Assembly (NCBI GenBank): GCA_036417435.1
Contig: CM070901.1
Span: 68,558,501-68,622,500 of the forward strand
Direction: 5' to 3'
Length of the DNA stretch: 64,000 nucleotides
Source: Inia geoffrensis
Lineage: Eukaryota; Chordata; Mammalia; Artiodactyla; Iniidae
In this document: piece after piece, positions 22,371 to 34,983 of the stretch
Numbering within the stretch: the stretch's first letter is position 1
How the letters are laid out: each line of letters starts with the position of its first letter
Notes under the pieces: generated by a model
What the model saw: the letters and a program-made list of their open reading frames with translations, nothing else
Database searches by the model: none
Told to the model about the DNA's origin: nothing
Position numbers and translations under genes: made by a program

Positions 22371-23090
22371 GATATAAAACAGGTCCAAACTGAACTTCTA
22401 GAGATGAAAAAATGCACTGGCTGAAAGTAAGAACTTATTAAACTCTGCATTAAAAAAAAGATTAGTGAACTTAAACTCTGCATGAAAAAAGATTAGCAAC
22501 AGAAACTACCCAAAATGAAACATAGAGAAAAGACTGAAAACAAAATAACCAAGAATTATTGACATTTAGGGCAACTTCAAATGGACCAATATACATGTAA
22601 CTTGAGTCCAGGAAAAGGGGAGGGGAAGAAAGTTTGAAGTAAAATTAACAGTAAAATTTTTCAAGTTTGATGAAATTGTAAACCCATAGATCCAAGAAAC
22701 TCAATAAATTCCAACCACAAAAAAACTTAAGAAAACTATGCCAAGGTGCATCATCATCAAATTGTTTAAAACCAGTGATACAGAGAGAAGCTTAGAAGCA
22801 GCCAAAGGAAAAAGGACATATGTACAGAGGAATAAAGGTAATAACAACAGCAGATTTCTCATTGGAAACAATGCAAGACAGTAGACAGTGGAGCAACATC
22901 TTGAGAGTGAGAGACAAAAACTGTCAACCTAGAATTCTATACCCAGTGAAAATAGCCTTCAGAAACAAAGCTGAAATAAAGACTGTTTCAGACATGTAAA
23001 GGCTGAATCATGACCAGCAGATTGGCACCACAAGAAATGTTAAAGGAAACCTTTCAGGAAGAATGATAATGATACCAAATGGTTTCATCA
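22371..23090 (+). mobile_element. Old L1-like block B (ORF1 region)
   Basis: Direct-orientation relative of block A: GAAGCAGCCAAAGGAAAAAG near 22796, AGCAGATTTCTCATTGGAAA, CCTAGAATTCTATACCCAG, then CACAAGAAATGTTAAAGG near 23028. Either a second element or a repeated part of one. No intact frame. Confidence 0.6.
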
Positions 23091-23242
23091 GAGGAGGTGG
23101 CACAGCTACCATTCAGCCCCTTTCTTTACCCCTTTACTAAGGTGCTCCAGGTGGGGACTCTACAGATGCCTAACAATGCCTCAGAACCACCTCAAATGAT
23201 CTATAAAGGACTTTCTTGTTTTCACCATTTAAAATGACTTGA

Positions 23243-23339
23243 TTGCTGTACAGTAGAAACTAACACAACATTGTAAAACAACTATACCCCAATTAAAAAA
23301 AAAACTTTACCTCTCTGACCATAAAAAATAAAATAAAAT
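23243..23339 (+). mobile_element. 97-bp L1 tail insertion
   Basis: TTGCTGTACAGTAGAAACT through ACTATACCCCAATTAAAAAA, then an A-rich tail. Flanked by perfect 12-bp AAAATGACTTGA at 23231-23242 and 23340-23351. Confidence 0.9.
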
Positions 23340-23680
23340 AAAATGACTTGAGTCTGGATTGTGTGTTTTCTCTTGGGCATTTTTCCTATAAGCAGAATGA
23401 ACAGCCACCAAATAAATATTAATTAGTGAGTTACTGAAATAGTTTTGTGATGCAAAGAGTTAGGAATTAACAATGAGATGGTAGCCCCAAACCATCCTTT
23501 TTCCAGTATTAGTGATATATATCAAGTATTGCTTTGATCATCAGCAATCAGGAATGTGGCAGAGGAAGTACAAAAAGGCAGAATTTGTGCTAGAACTGAA
23601 AGTCACACAAAACCAATAGTAAAAATCATGTTATATAGTAGTTAAATGCATACTGAATCTGACTGTTAAGAAACTAGTGC

Positions 23681-25372
23681 TAATATAGAGATTAACATTA
23701 TGCAATACAATCCGTATCAAATTACCAATGACATTTTTCACAGAACTGGAACAAAAAAAAATTTAATTTGTGTGGAAACACAAAAGCCCCTAAATAACAA
23801 AAACAATTTTGAGAAAGAAGAACAGAGCTGAACGAATCATTCTCTCTGACTTCAGGCTATACTGCAATGCTACAGTAATCAAAACAGTATGGTACTTGCA
23901 CAAAAACAGACACATAGATCAGTGGAAAGGGGTAGAAAGCCCAGAAACAAACCCAAACACTTATAGTCAACTAATCTGCAACAAAGGAGGCAAGAATATA
24001 CAATGGAGAAAAGGCAGTCTCTTGAAAAAGTGGTGTTGGTAAAACTGGACAGATACAAGTAAAAGAATAAATTAGAACATTCTCTAACACCATATACAAA
24101 ATTAAACTCAAAATGGATTAAAGGCCTAAATGTAAGACCTGATACTATAAAACTCCTAGAAGAAAACAGAGGCAGAAAACTCTTTGACATAAATCACAGA
24201 AATATTTTTTTGGATCCATCTCCTAGACAAATGGAAACAAAAGCAAAAATAAACAAGTGGGACCTAATTAAATTTAAAAGCTTTTGCACAGGAAAGGAAA
24301 CCATACACAAAACAAAGAAAACCTACAGAATGGGAGAAAATATTTGTAAATAATGCAATTGACAAGGGATTAAACTCCAAAATATGCAAACAGCTCATAC
24401 AGCTCAATATCAAGAAAACAAACAACCCAATCAAAAAATGGGCAGAAGACCTAAGCAGACATTTCTCCAAAGAAGACATACACATGGCTAATAGGCACAT
24501 GAAAAGATGCTCAACATCATTACTTATTAGAGAAATGCAAATTAAAACTGCAATGAGATATCACCTCACACCAGTCAGAATGACCATCAAAAAGTCTACA
24601 AATAAAAAATGCTGGAGAGGGTGTGGAGAAAAGGGAACACTCATATACTATTGGTGGGAATATAAACTGGTGCAGCCACTATGGAGAACAGTATGGAATT
24701 TTTTTTAAAAACCTAAGAATAGAGTAACCATTTGATCCAGCAATCCCACTCCTGGGCATATACCCCAAAAAGATGAAAACGCTAATTTGAAAAGATACAT
24801 GCACCCCAGTGTTCATAACAACACTATTTACAATAGCCAGGTCATGGAAGCATCATAAATATCCATCAACAGATGAATGGATAAAGAAGATGTGATATAT
24901 ACATAAAATGGCATACTACCCAGCAATTAAAAAGAATGAAATAATGCCATTTGCAGCAACATGAATGAACCTAGAGATTATCATACTAAGTTGTCAGGCA
25001 AAGAAAGACAAACACCATACATATATCACTTATATGCAGAATCTAAAAAAAAATGATACAAATGAACCTATTTACAAAACAGAAATATACTCGCAGACAT
25101 AGAAAACAAACTTATGGTTACCAAAGGGGAAAGGGGTGGGGAGGGATAAATTAGGAATTTGGTATTAACAGATACTTACTACTGTATATAAAATAGATAA
25201 CCAACAAGGACCTACGAGGATAACCAACAAGGACAGGGAACTATATTTAATTTCTTGTAATAACCTATAATGGAAAAGAATCTGAAATATTTACATATAT
25301 GTAACTTTGCTATACACCTGAAACACTGTAAATCATCTATACTTCAATTTTTAAAAATTAAATTAAAAAAAA
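23681..25372 (+). mobile_element. 5'-truncated L1 (ORF2 C-terminal half and 3' UTR)
   Basis: Begins in the reverse transcriptase thumb region, continues through the RLYCNATVIKTVWYLHK region and the CWRGCGEKG end, to a 3' UTR ending in TACTTCAATTTTTAAAA and an A-tail. Flanks AAGAAACTAGTGC (23668-23680) and AAGAAACTGAGTGC (25373-25386) fit a target duplication with one inserted base. Frames are broken. Confidence 0.88.
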
Positions 25373-25649
25373 AAGAAACTGAGTGCCAGGTCAATTCTAC
25401 TACTAGTTATATAAGCTTGAGATTCACTCTCCTTTTCTGGACCTCAGTTTCTTTTTATTTAAAATTAGGATTTTGGCTAAATAACTCTAAAAATCCTTCC
25501 AGCTCTAACTGTGTGTGAGTCTATGAGAATAACTGAATTCAGACTAACCTCATCCTGTCTGTGACTATCTCAGCCTTCTCAATCTGACTAGTTAACAGCA
25601 GGGAAATTCCCACAACCCCAAAATAGCCATTATTTTTGTAAATTAAAAT

Positions 25650-26150
25650 TCGACAGCCTAGACAGATCTTGAGGGCATTATGCTGGGTGAAATAAATCAG
25701 AGAAAGACAAATACCATATGATCTCACTTATATGTGGAATCTAAACTTTCCCCCCACCCCACTCCAAAGAACAAAAACAAGCTTATGGATACAGAGAACA
25801 GATTGATGGTGTCATTGGAACGGGGTTGGGTGCAAAATGGGTGAAGGTGGTCACAAAATAAAAACTTCCAGTTATAAAATACATGTCATAAGGATGTAAT
25901 GCACAGCATGGTGACTATAATTAATAATACTTTACTGTATATTTGAAAGTTGCTAAAAGAGTGGTTCTTAAAAGTTCTCATCACAAGAAAAAAATTTGTT
26001 ATGACTTCTTCTGTAAGGTAACAGATGTTTAGTAAACTAGATATATTGTAGTGATCATTTCACAATATATACAAATATTGAATCATTATTTTGTACACCT
26101 AAAACTAATATAATGTTACATGTCAATTATATCAGTTAAAAATTAAAATT
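25650..26150 (+). mobile_element. Older L1 3' end
   Basis: GGGTGAAATAAATCAGAGAAAGAC through TCATTATTTTGTACACCTAAAACT, the typical 3' end of placental L1M-type elements. No coding frame. Confidence 0.75.
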
Positions 26151-26184
26151 AGTAATTGCTGTTTGAAAATCTTTTCAAAATGTA

Positions 26185-26440
26185 TATATCATGTAATGTC
26201 CTTGAAAAGACAACACTATAGAGACAGAGGACAGCTCAGTGGTTGCCAGGGTCTGCAGGTGGGAGAGAGGCTGACTACAATGGGCAGCACGAGAGGATTT
26301 TTGAATGTGATAGAACTGTTCCATATCTTGATTGTGGGTGGTTATATAACTATATGCATTTGAGAAGACCCACAGAAGTATATATCACAAAGAATGAATT
26401 TTACTGTGTGTAAATTTAAAACTAATTTAATAATTTTTTA
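26185..26440 (+). mobile_element. Second old L1 3' UTR piece
   Basis: Contains CAGTGGTTGCCAGGG...GATAGAACTGTTCC...TTTTACTGTGTGTAAATT order known from old L1M 3' ends. Diverged. Confidence 0.55.
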
Positions 26441-26659
26441 AAGAATGAGTCAATAACTTCAGTGGTGATTCACATACTTTTTTTAAAGTTTACATCATTT
26501 TAACATATTCTAGATAAATTTCCAGGCATTAGATTTAACTTCTTATTTGAGTATTTAGTCTCTTAAAACTATCCCAATTCTTAGCATATACCTTAAATAT
26601 ATATAATGTATAATGTAAAATAAATATATTGTTTTAAAAATATGACAGTGTATGTTCTC

Positions 26660-26830
26660 AAGACTTTTTAAAAACAGACTTATTGGGGTATAATTTATGT
26701 ACCATAATTCATCCATTTCAAATGTACAGTTCAATGATTTTTTATAAATTTGCAAACTTGTGCAATCATCACTATAATCCAATTTTAAAACATTCCATCA
26801 CTCCAAAAAAGAACCTTATGCCCATTTGCA
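26660..26830 (-). mobile_element. Old L1 3' end, minus strand
   Basis: TTATTGGGGTATAATTTATG, TGTACAGTTCAATGATTTT and TGTGCAATCATCACTATAATC match the reverse of L1M 3' UTRs. Confidence 0.65.
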
Positions 26831-28074
26831 GTTTAAGAGATTTTCAAAAAAGTAAAGGAGGAGGAGTCAACCTGATAATAACTTTGCTAACAGAGAATCA
26901 CCAGACTGTCAGTGTTGTAGACCTCTTAAGACCATCTCACTCAAACTTCCACCCACGCTCAAATGCCTCTATAGTTACCAAGCCTAGTTAGACAACATTC
27001 AGTGATAGGTAAGTAACTGTCTTATTTAACAACCCATTTCATCCTTGGTCAAGTCCATTTATTGCAGTTATTCTTTAAAGCATTGAAGCCTCACATGGGC
27101 TACCTCCTGTAAGCCCTAACCCTCAGCTCAAAAACTTCAAGAAGTCCTAACTCCAGAAAACTTAAGACTGTAAAAATCAAAACTATCTGTTCTAGGGAAA
27201 AGTTGGGGATCTCTGGGACTGAGCATTAAATTAGTATCCAAGGGAAGTACCAGGGAAGGTTTAAAAGGTATTATTCTTAAGCACTTGAGTTTCAAACAGA
27301 AAGCTGAAGTAAGCAAAAGAAGCCAATTGAGCATAGACTTGGAAGATGGGCTGGAACAGCAGGATGTCTGTAGAACTTGTCTGGGGTAGAGGATGAGAAG
27401 CAACATAGCAAGAAGTTAGGTGACACGAGTTGAAAAGTCCAAGGGACTGTTTAAAACCATCCAAGGCAGAATTTTGAGGTCAACCAAGTCAAGAAGACTT
27501 GTCAGTAAAGTAGATCAAAACACTACTGTGTAATTTTAAATGAAACTAAAACTAAGAATACTTATATTTTGGTATATTACCCCATGCCATGAATTCCCTC
27601 ACTTTCTACTAAGTGGGTAATAACTTGCATGACTGGTCCTTGTGTATTGCAACAGATGAGTAAAAAGACAGGTGGACAGGTTATAAACCTGTAAACCACC
27701 AAGAGGTGCTAGGAGAGCTGGATACTTGGGAAATTACAAAGCCATGAGGGATGGCTTCACAGCCTTGTGGCTTGTGTAGTCACACAGGGCCACACACTGA
27801 GAAGGTCCCTGTGTTTGGTTTAATGCTCTGATGTTGCTGTTCTGCAATTCTTAATCACTTTTTAATAAGGGACCATGTTTTCATCTTGCAACAGGCCATG
27901 CAAATTACATAGCTGGTCCTGAAACCCACTCACACCAAGGGTGGGAGGTGGGGGAGATAGAAATAACCACACATCACATTCACACAGCCCCTTAAGATTT
28001 CAAAGTCCTCTTGCACATCTTGCTTGACCCTCACAATGTTTCTTTTAAGAAGGAAAAAAAAAGAAAAAGGAGAA
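26831..28074. other. Spacer, probably ancient repeats at 27790-27920
   Basis: No coding-looking frame. The segment at about 27810-27920 resembles a common ancient mammalian repeat, but I cannot name it. Confidence 0.4.
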
Positions 28075-28383
28075 GGGACTTCCCTGGTGGACCAGTTGGT
28101 AAGACTCCGCACTCCCAATGCAGGGGGCCCGAGTTCAATCCCTGGTCAGCGAACTAGATCCCGCCTGCATGCCGCAACTAGGAGTTAGCATGCTGCCACT
28201 AAGAGTCTGCATGCTGCACCTAAGAGTCTGCATGCCTCAGCTAAGAAGTCCCCATGCCACAACTAAAGATCCCACATATCACAATGAAGATCCCACGTGT
28301 CGCAATGAAGATACTGCCTGGCACAATGAAGACCCAGTGCAGCCAAAATAAATAAATAAGTAAATAAATATTAAAGAAAAAAA
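28075..28383 (+). mobile_element. CHR-type SINE with the longest tandem internal array
   Basis: GGGACTTCCCTGGTGGACCAG head, GAGTTCAATCCCTGG B box, then about eight diverged units of CATGCTGCAACTAAGAGT / CACAATGAAGATCCC type, GTGCAGCC end and (AAAT)n tail. A-rich flanks prevent a clear target duplication. Confidence 0.88.
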
Positions 28384-28439
28384 AAGAGGAAGAATAGTTG
28401 TAATTTGTCCAGGGGCATGGAATCAAGGAATTTTAGAAG

Positions 28440-28620
28440 CAATGTTATCAACTGTGTGGTTTAATCTTTCCCTGTCCATTTTGCAAATAAAAGAGCAGGT
28501 TCAGGGAGGTTAAAAGACTTGTCCAAGTTCACACAACAAATATAATACCAGAAAGTAGGGCATCTTCTTCTACTGCAGTATTTTTGCCACTATACCATGC
28601 TGTATCTGTGGATTGTGAGC
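28440..28620 (-). mobile_element. MIR remnant, minus strand
   Basis: CCATTTTGCAAATAAAAGAG...GAGGTTAAAAGACTTG...AAGTTCACACAAC is the reverse of the MIR core. Confidence 0.65.
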
Positions 28621-28709
28621 TCCTTGAAGGCTGGAATTGATTATGTGTTGTTTTTGCAGGATCAGAGATAGTACCCAGTGAGTGTATATATAACTGCTTC
28701 CATTTTTTA

Positions 28710-28850
28710 AAATACTTCATTATTTATATTTCGAATATCTCCTTTGATCTTCCCAACAAGTATATAAAGTAAATGAGGTAGGTACTGTTATCCTCATTTG
28801 CAAGTGAAGGAAACAGTTTCAAAGAGGTACATGTATTGTTAAAGAACTTT
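28710..28850 (-). mobile_element. Second MIR-like remnant, minus strand
   Basis: CTTCCCAACAAGTATATAAA, GAGGTAGGTACTGTTATCCTC and AGTGAAGGAAACAG fit the reverse of MIR. Confidence 0.6.
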
Positions 28851-29560
28851 ATAGCGACTGAGGGGGCAGACTGGTGGGCCTTACCCTTTCTTGTAAACTT
28901 CTCACCAACTCTCACCATACCTCCTTTCCACTTCTTCCCTGGGTACATCAGTGCTATTGTCCTAAAACAGGTAAGAAATCAGATATTTATTAAGCACTCA
29001 CTCTGAATAAACATGCAAGAGAAACTAGAGCTATAGAAAAAGAAACTAAAATCTATATATGTATATATACATATAGTCACACAGAAAGATAATGACTGAA
29101 TCCCATTTGAATTTTAGAAGTGAAAGAGTCATTATAATTCATGTAGCCCAACAAATAAGAAAACTGAGGTCAGTCTAAGATCACACAGAAAATAGTTACA
29201 GAAGGGACCCAGGCTTTCTTGTTTCCAGGCCCAGTACACAACTTGGCTCCCCTGGCTCATTTCCCTAACTCTTTGCTTGGTGACTTGAATTATCCCTTTG
29301 TTCTCTCCAAAGTTTCAAAACCTGAGAGTCAGCTATTGACAAGAGTCGCCACACAAGCATCTCTGACCTGTGTGGCTTGGGGCAAGGTAACAGAAGGGGA
29401 CAGGTATCCAGGGGAATTTACAGGTCGTTATGAATGGGGTAGCCCTCAACTCAGGGAAGTTAAAAGATATACAATGTTGATAATACTTCAGTATTTTCAT
29501 AATACTACATCTGTAAAATAACCACATGGAAACAATAAGTGAGAAGAGTAAAACAATAGG
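28851..29560. other. Spacer; weak MIR-like piece near 29100-29210
   Basis: TAAGAAAACTGAGGTCAGTC and AAGATCACACAG near 29155-29190 recall a MIR core. Otherwise unassigned. No gene-like frame. Confidence 0.45.
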
Positions 29561-29569
29561 TATACAAAG

Positions 29570-30960
29570 TTAATAATTCCATTGTTCTCAAATTTGAACA
29601 GGGGGTCATTGATTACCCACAGTGGAAAGTAGAAAAGGACAGATTTTTTAAATAAATCACACTGGAACAACAGGACTCCTCCCCCTATCTGACACCATAC
29701 ACAAAACGCAATTCCAGAAATATTAAAGACCTCAATATGCGGCAAAAATATAAAGATTTTCAAAGACAATATAGGAGAATATCTTGATGATCTTGGCATA
29801 AGAAAGGATTTCTTAAACAAGACACAAAAAGCACTAATCACACTCATACATTAAATTTTTTTTAATCTGTTCAAGTAAAGAAATCATCAAGAAAGTGAAA
29901 AGCCAAGCCACAAACTGAGAGCAGATATTTGTAATATATATATATATAACTGACAAAGGACTAATATCCAGAAATATATAATGAACTCCTATGAAGAAAG
30001 AAAGAGAGAGACAATAAAACAAAGAGGCAAAAGATATGAGCAGACATTTCCCAAAGGGCAAGGGAGAACACCAAATGGTCAATGAAGACATGAGAAATTG
30101 CTCAGCCTTTTTAATAATCACAGAAATGTAAATTAAAACCAAAATGAAGTACCATTACACACCTTCAGAATACAAAAATATTTAAGTTTGATAATATCAA
30201 GTTTAAGAACATAGAGCAATGTAAACTTGGTATAAGTTATACCTGCTGGGTGCAGAGAAATTTGGTACAAATAGTTTAGTCTTTTCTTCCACTTAGAAAT
30301 TCTACCCATAAATGTACACCTTAGACTTGAAGGAATTCCTGACAGGTGCACCAGGAGACATATGCAAGAATGTTCACAGAAGCATTGTGCTTATTGGCTC
30401 AAACCCAGAAACAACCCAAATGCTCTTCAACAATAAAATGCATAAATAAGCTGTGATTTATTCACATGATATAATATTATACAACAACAATCAAAAAAAC
30501 TATAGTTGCAGGCATCAATCTAGCTCACAAACATAGTGATGCATGAAAAAAGCAAGTCACAAAATAACATGCGTGGTGTGAGCCATTTATATAAAGATAT
30601 AACCAAGCAAAAATAAGCTATATTCTTTAGGGATGCCAACATCCCTGAAGTTTAACAGTTATTAAGCTATAAGGAAAAGAAATGATTATCACAAGGTCAG
30701 GACAGTGTTACCTAGAAGGGGAAAGAAGGAGCATGTGCCAGGGAGGGACACAGAAAGCAATGTTCTATTCTTTAAACTGGGATGGTGGTTATACTAGAAT
30801 GTGTTTTAACTTTAAACTAGTTCATGAAAAAGTATATAGTATATTAAATCATGAAATTGCCATTTTTATATGTCAAATCTGAGCAAATATTGACAATTTT
30901 ACATGGCTGAATATAAAATATATGTATATATGTGTGTTTATACAATACAATCTATTTCAC
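29570..30960 (+). mobile_element. Old L1, ORF2 3' part and 3' UTR
   Basis: Heavily decayed. CCATACACAAAACGCAATTC, AAGGATTTCTTAAACAAGAC, CAGACATTTCCCAAAGGGC, GTAAATTAAAACCAAAATGA and the ACAACCCAAATGCTCTTCAAC region follow ORF2 order. Ends in A-rich sequence near 30960. Confidence 0.75.
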
Positions 30961-31089
30961 AATAAAAAACAAAAAAAAAGAAAGAAGCATTAGATAGCAG
31001 TCAGGAAACCTAGGTTCTAAGATGACTAATTAGGCTCCAACCTGGATTCTAAGACCACATAGGAGCTTTCTACCCCTGTTTCTGTAGAG

Positions 31090-31370
31090 AAGCAATGTTG
31101 ACTAGTGGGTAAGCACTGGGGTTCTGGAGTTAGGCAGACCTAGGTTTAAATCCCAGCCCTGCTTACGAGCTGTATCCCTGTGACCTGATTAAGGTATTAA
31201 GACATTGATTTCCTCATCTGTAAAGCAGCTGTATTAGTAGTACCTATCTTATAGAGCTGTTTGAAGTGTATACATAAATTTAAATGAAGAATGTGTTAAC
31301 AGTGTATATAAATAGTTTAGCACAATGCTTGGCACTTTGGAAATAACTGATGCTAGTCATGTTATTGGGT
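31090..31370 (+). mobile_element. MIR SINE
   Basis: Nearly full-length: GACTAGTGGGTAAGCACTGG head, GGTTTAAATCCCAGCCCTGC, TGTGACCTGATTAAGG, TTTCCTCATCTGTAAAGCAG, TACCTATCTTATAGAGCTG and CACAATGCTTGGCAC tail. Confidence 0.88.
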
Positions 31371-33949
31371 CCCATTGTCTTCCCTCATATTTCTTCAGAG
31401 AGTTTCAGAAAGGTGCAAAAAATTATATGAATATGTTTTGAAAAAGCACACGTTTCCATGCAAGCATTATGACTATTTTTATCCTCTTACATGTCCATGT
31501 TAGTCCATTATCATTGATCACCCTGACAGCACTGGAAGCAAAGCAGCCAACAGGAGTTAGGGCAGAGCCAACTCTGCCTTCCACGCAGAGTCAGATGTGA
31601 ACTCAACACTTGAGTTTCTCAAGAGGGAATTAAGCCAAACTCTTTCTAACCCCAACCTCCTAGTGCAAAATTGAGATCCTAGAACTCAAGAGAACAAGAC
31701 CTCTCAAAAATCCACCTAGAGGTCACCCAACAAAACCCCCTCAATTCACAAAGAACCAAAGCCCTGAAAGGAGTCTAAAACAAATGCCAAGCTGCCTTTC
31801 CAGGAGACCAGATGTGCCAGTGAAGTTTGGTCTGCCGAGACTTTCAGGGTAGCAGTGGCAGCAGCCCTTGGATGTGCAATGTCCATTATAAGATAGAGCT
31901 GCAGGCTGTTCAGACCAGGGTAGATTTCTGCCTCACCAAAGTCAGCAGGTGGCTTGGTTTTTCCACTCTGAAACTACTCTTTTAAATTTGGATTCATGCT
32001 ATTTCTGTATAGAACATTAAAAAATAAATAGGAAGTGGGAGTTATCCGCTGCCAAAACAGGACGGACTTTGCCAATGGTCCTCACTCCACTTTCATAAGT
32101 TACCCCACCCCACTCACGATCAGCAAGAGGCACCAAAGGCTGGAAGCTGTTTAAACCTGGAACCAAAAAAAAGTTTAAAATCTCTGACTTATCTGATATT
32201 CCATCTCAACCAGCTTAGTAAAACAAAGAAACAAACATGTGGAAAGAAGGAAATTTATACAAAAATGTAAACACTGTGTAGCTCAGTTTTTCAGATTTCA
32301 GGTGAGAACATCAAGTTTTATGTTATAGTTTGGCTGATACTGTCAGGTGAATTAAGGCAAAGCAACAGGCTTTCCAAAATTCAGAGCCAAGTGTGAGCTG
32401 CATCCTTTAAAAATTCCTAAGATACCCTCAGCCTGTGATGTCACAGATATCTGGATCTAATCTCTGGGCCTCTGTTTTCTTGAATTAATTATTTAATAAT
32501 AGAGAAACTCTCCTTGGTAGCTCTCACCATAAATTACGGTCCAGTACTATTCCAAAATCTCTAAAGAAACCAAACATTAAAAAAAATTCAAAATGAAAAT
32601 ACTTAGACTGAGCAAACACAATACTCTTTCCCCATTTAGCTTACATTATCTTTTACTCAGAGGATCCCCTTTTCAAGGATGCTTGCAGGGTATATGTGAC
32701 CTGGGTTGCAGTGGCTAGACTAGTCATCGATGATTACTTACTTCATGTAGTGAAGCTGCCAAACCCCAAAAGCATGGCCCAGAAGTGAAAAATTGTGAAT
32801 GGTTTTACTACTGTTGAATTACCTTGTGAGGACCACATGCAAAGGTGATCAGTTTGAAAGTACTATATGGATTTTTCTCAGTCCTAGAGCATGTATGAAA
32901 AAGGCCCTAGCCCCTCAACTGCACTGGCCAAAATTCACCTTTGTCCAGTTCCACTGTTACTCACAGAGACAAACTCCAGTGTTTAAAATTGAGTGAATAC
33001 TATGGTCCAGCTACAGACATAGCAGCATAAGAAGAAGATTCTTGTTTGTCTATTAAATCTTTATTCTAGCCTGGGATAGTGATAGTGCAGCTAAAATTGA
33101 GGTATTACCCCATCAATCATTTGACAGGTGTCCAATTGCTGAGCTTAGAATGACATGTTGCAAGTGATGGGAAACCTGGCAAATATTAATGACTGCTACC
33201 CTCCATCAGACCACTTCAGGGACCACAGAGAAGTCTGCACTATTATTTTGCCTAGTCATTAGCTTGCAGTGGATGAGAGCCACAATGATAGGTAAGGTTC
33301 TTATCCATTAATTTGTTAAATAAACTGCAACCCCTCCAGCTCTCCATCTGTGACACGTTGCTACTATGGGGAGTTTACAACCTTGAATTCTTATTTGGTG
33401 GACCTGTGGAGGTCCCAAGGAAACACCTCATGCCTTTGGGCAAGAGTGAAGTTTTTCCTGAAGAGAAGGTCTTGGCTGTGTTCTGAGGAAGTAAGTATAA
33501 ATTTGTGAGTCTAATATTGAGTCATAATGGTATAAATGAAAAATACTCATGGATAAGGCAAATAGGGAACAAGAACACAAGTGGGAGAGCTGGTACCTGG
33601 ACTCAGGCTCCATAGCTCATGTAGAGAGTCTCCCTATGCTAGCAAACTTCTTATTTTATTATGTGAGTTAGCAGATTTCTTTGCAACCAATGATCAAAAA
33701 TTATGTTGTAGATTAAATAAAATAAGAAAATGCTGTGGAAATTTTAAAATGCTATTCAAATATTCAATTAATATGAATATTTGGATCTCAGAAAAATATT
33801 TGGATCTCAGCAAAATTAACAGCACTACACAAAATCACACAATTTATTTTTCAATATTTCAGTCAAATGAAAAATATAAAGGATAATAATAAAATCTGTG
33901 TAGTCAGCACCTAGTTTATAAATTTAGATTACCACATAAATTACCTTTT
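31371..33949. other. Spacer, nothing recognised
   Basis: 2.6 kb without an identifiable gene or repeat family. Frames are all 101 codons or fewer and look random. A small 19-bp-period duplication lies at 33776-33810. This is the longest repeat-poor stretch outside the VANGL2 locus. Confidence 0.5.
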
Positions 33950-34800
33950 CTTAATTGAAAGTATACTTGCCAAGTACACTGGTGCTTATTTTTCCTGTGC
34001 ATTTTTTAAATATTTTGACTACATTTGTGTCCCTAGACAACAAAAGCTATTATGATGTATGTTTTCATAGTATACTACATGTATTCTTCTATAATTTTCT
34101 TTTTTGCACAATATTGTGATGGAAAAATTCATTCATGTTTATCCATGATGCTATAGTTTGTTTTCATGGCTGTGTAGTATTCCACTATATGAATAAACCA
34201 CAATGGTGGATATTTAAGTTGAGAGGTTTCCCCCCTTTGCTTTGTTTTTATATTTAAAAGAAGACTGAAATGTATAAGTCTCCTTATGTACATATTCAGA
34301 GTTTCTCTAGGTCCTCTGCCTAATTGCAGAATTACAAGTTATCAGGTGGGGACCTCATCAAGATTACCAGATATTATGAAATGGTTTTCCAAATGATTGA
34401 AGCAGTTCTCACTTCTGTTGCCTCATCTGCAACCAGCACCTGATATGTCAGACTTCCATTTTTGCTAATCTGATGAATGTGAAAGGAAGTTTTAATTCAC
34501 ATTGCAATTTTATTTTGTATTTCTCTGATATTTTAATAATTTATTGGGCATTTGGATTCACTGTTATCTCTGCAGCCCAATCTTAATTAAATCATTTGTC
34601 TTTTCTCTTTTGATTTATAGGAGATCTATATATATTTATCCCTTATAATAATACAAGTATATACATTGTAAATATCTTCTCCCCATCTATGATGAATCTT
34701 TTTTACTCACTTCAAGGAATTTTTTAGTTAAACAAAAGGTGTTTTACTTCAATGCAGTGAAGCTTATCAATATTATCTTCTACAGTTTGTCCTTTTCATG
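33950..34800 (-). mobile_element. Old L1, minus strand, decayed
   Basis: The segment GCTGTGTAGTATTCCACTA ... AACCACAATGGTGGATATTT and ATTTTGCTAATCTGATGAAT read as reversed old L1 ORF2 end / 3' UTR. Limits are uncertain. Confidence 0.5.
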
Positions 34801-34983
34801 TCTTCACACAATGTGCAAAACAGTAGAATATCATTTGTATGAAAGGTGGGCAGAGAAGAAGATATAAATGTATTTTGTATGCACACAAAAAACTTGGAAG
34901 GAGAGGGCAGACAGCAGAAGCAAGAAGAACTACAATCCTGCAGCCTGTGGAACAGAAAACACATTCACAGAAAGATAGACAAG

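Noticed and set aside
28160..28345. Regularly spaced short repeats resembling a CRISPR array
   Set aside because: They are diverged tandem units inside a tRNA-derived SINE with head, B box and A-tail, in a mammalian genome; no cas genes and no distinct spacers.
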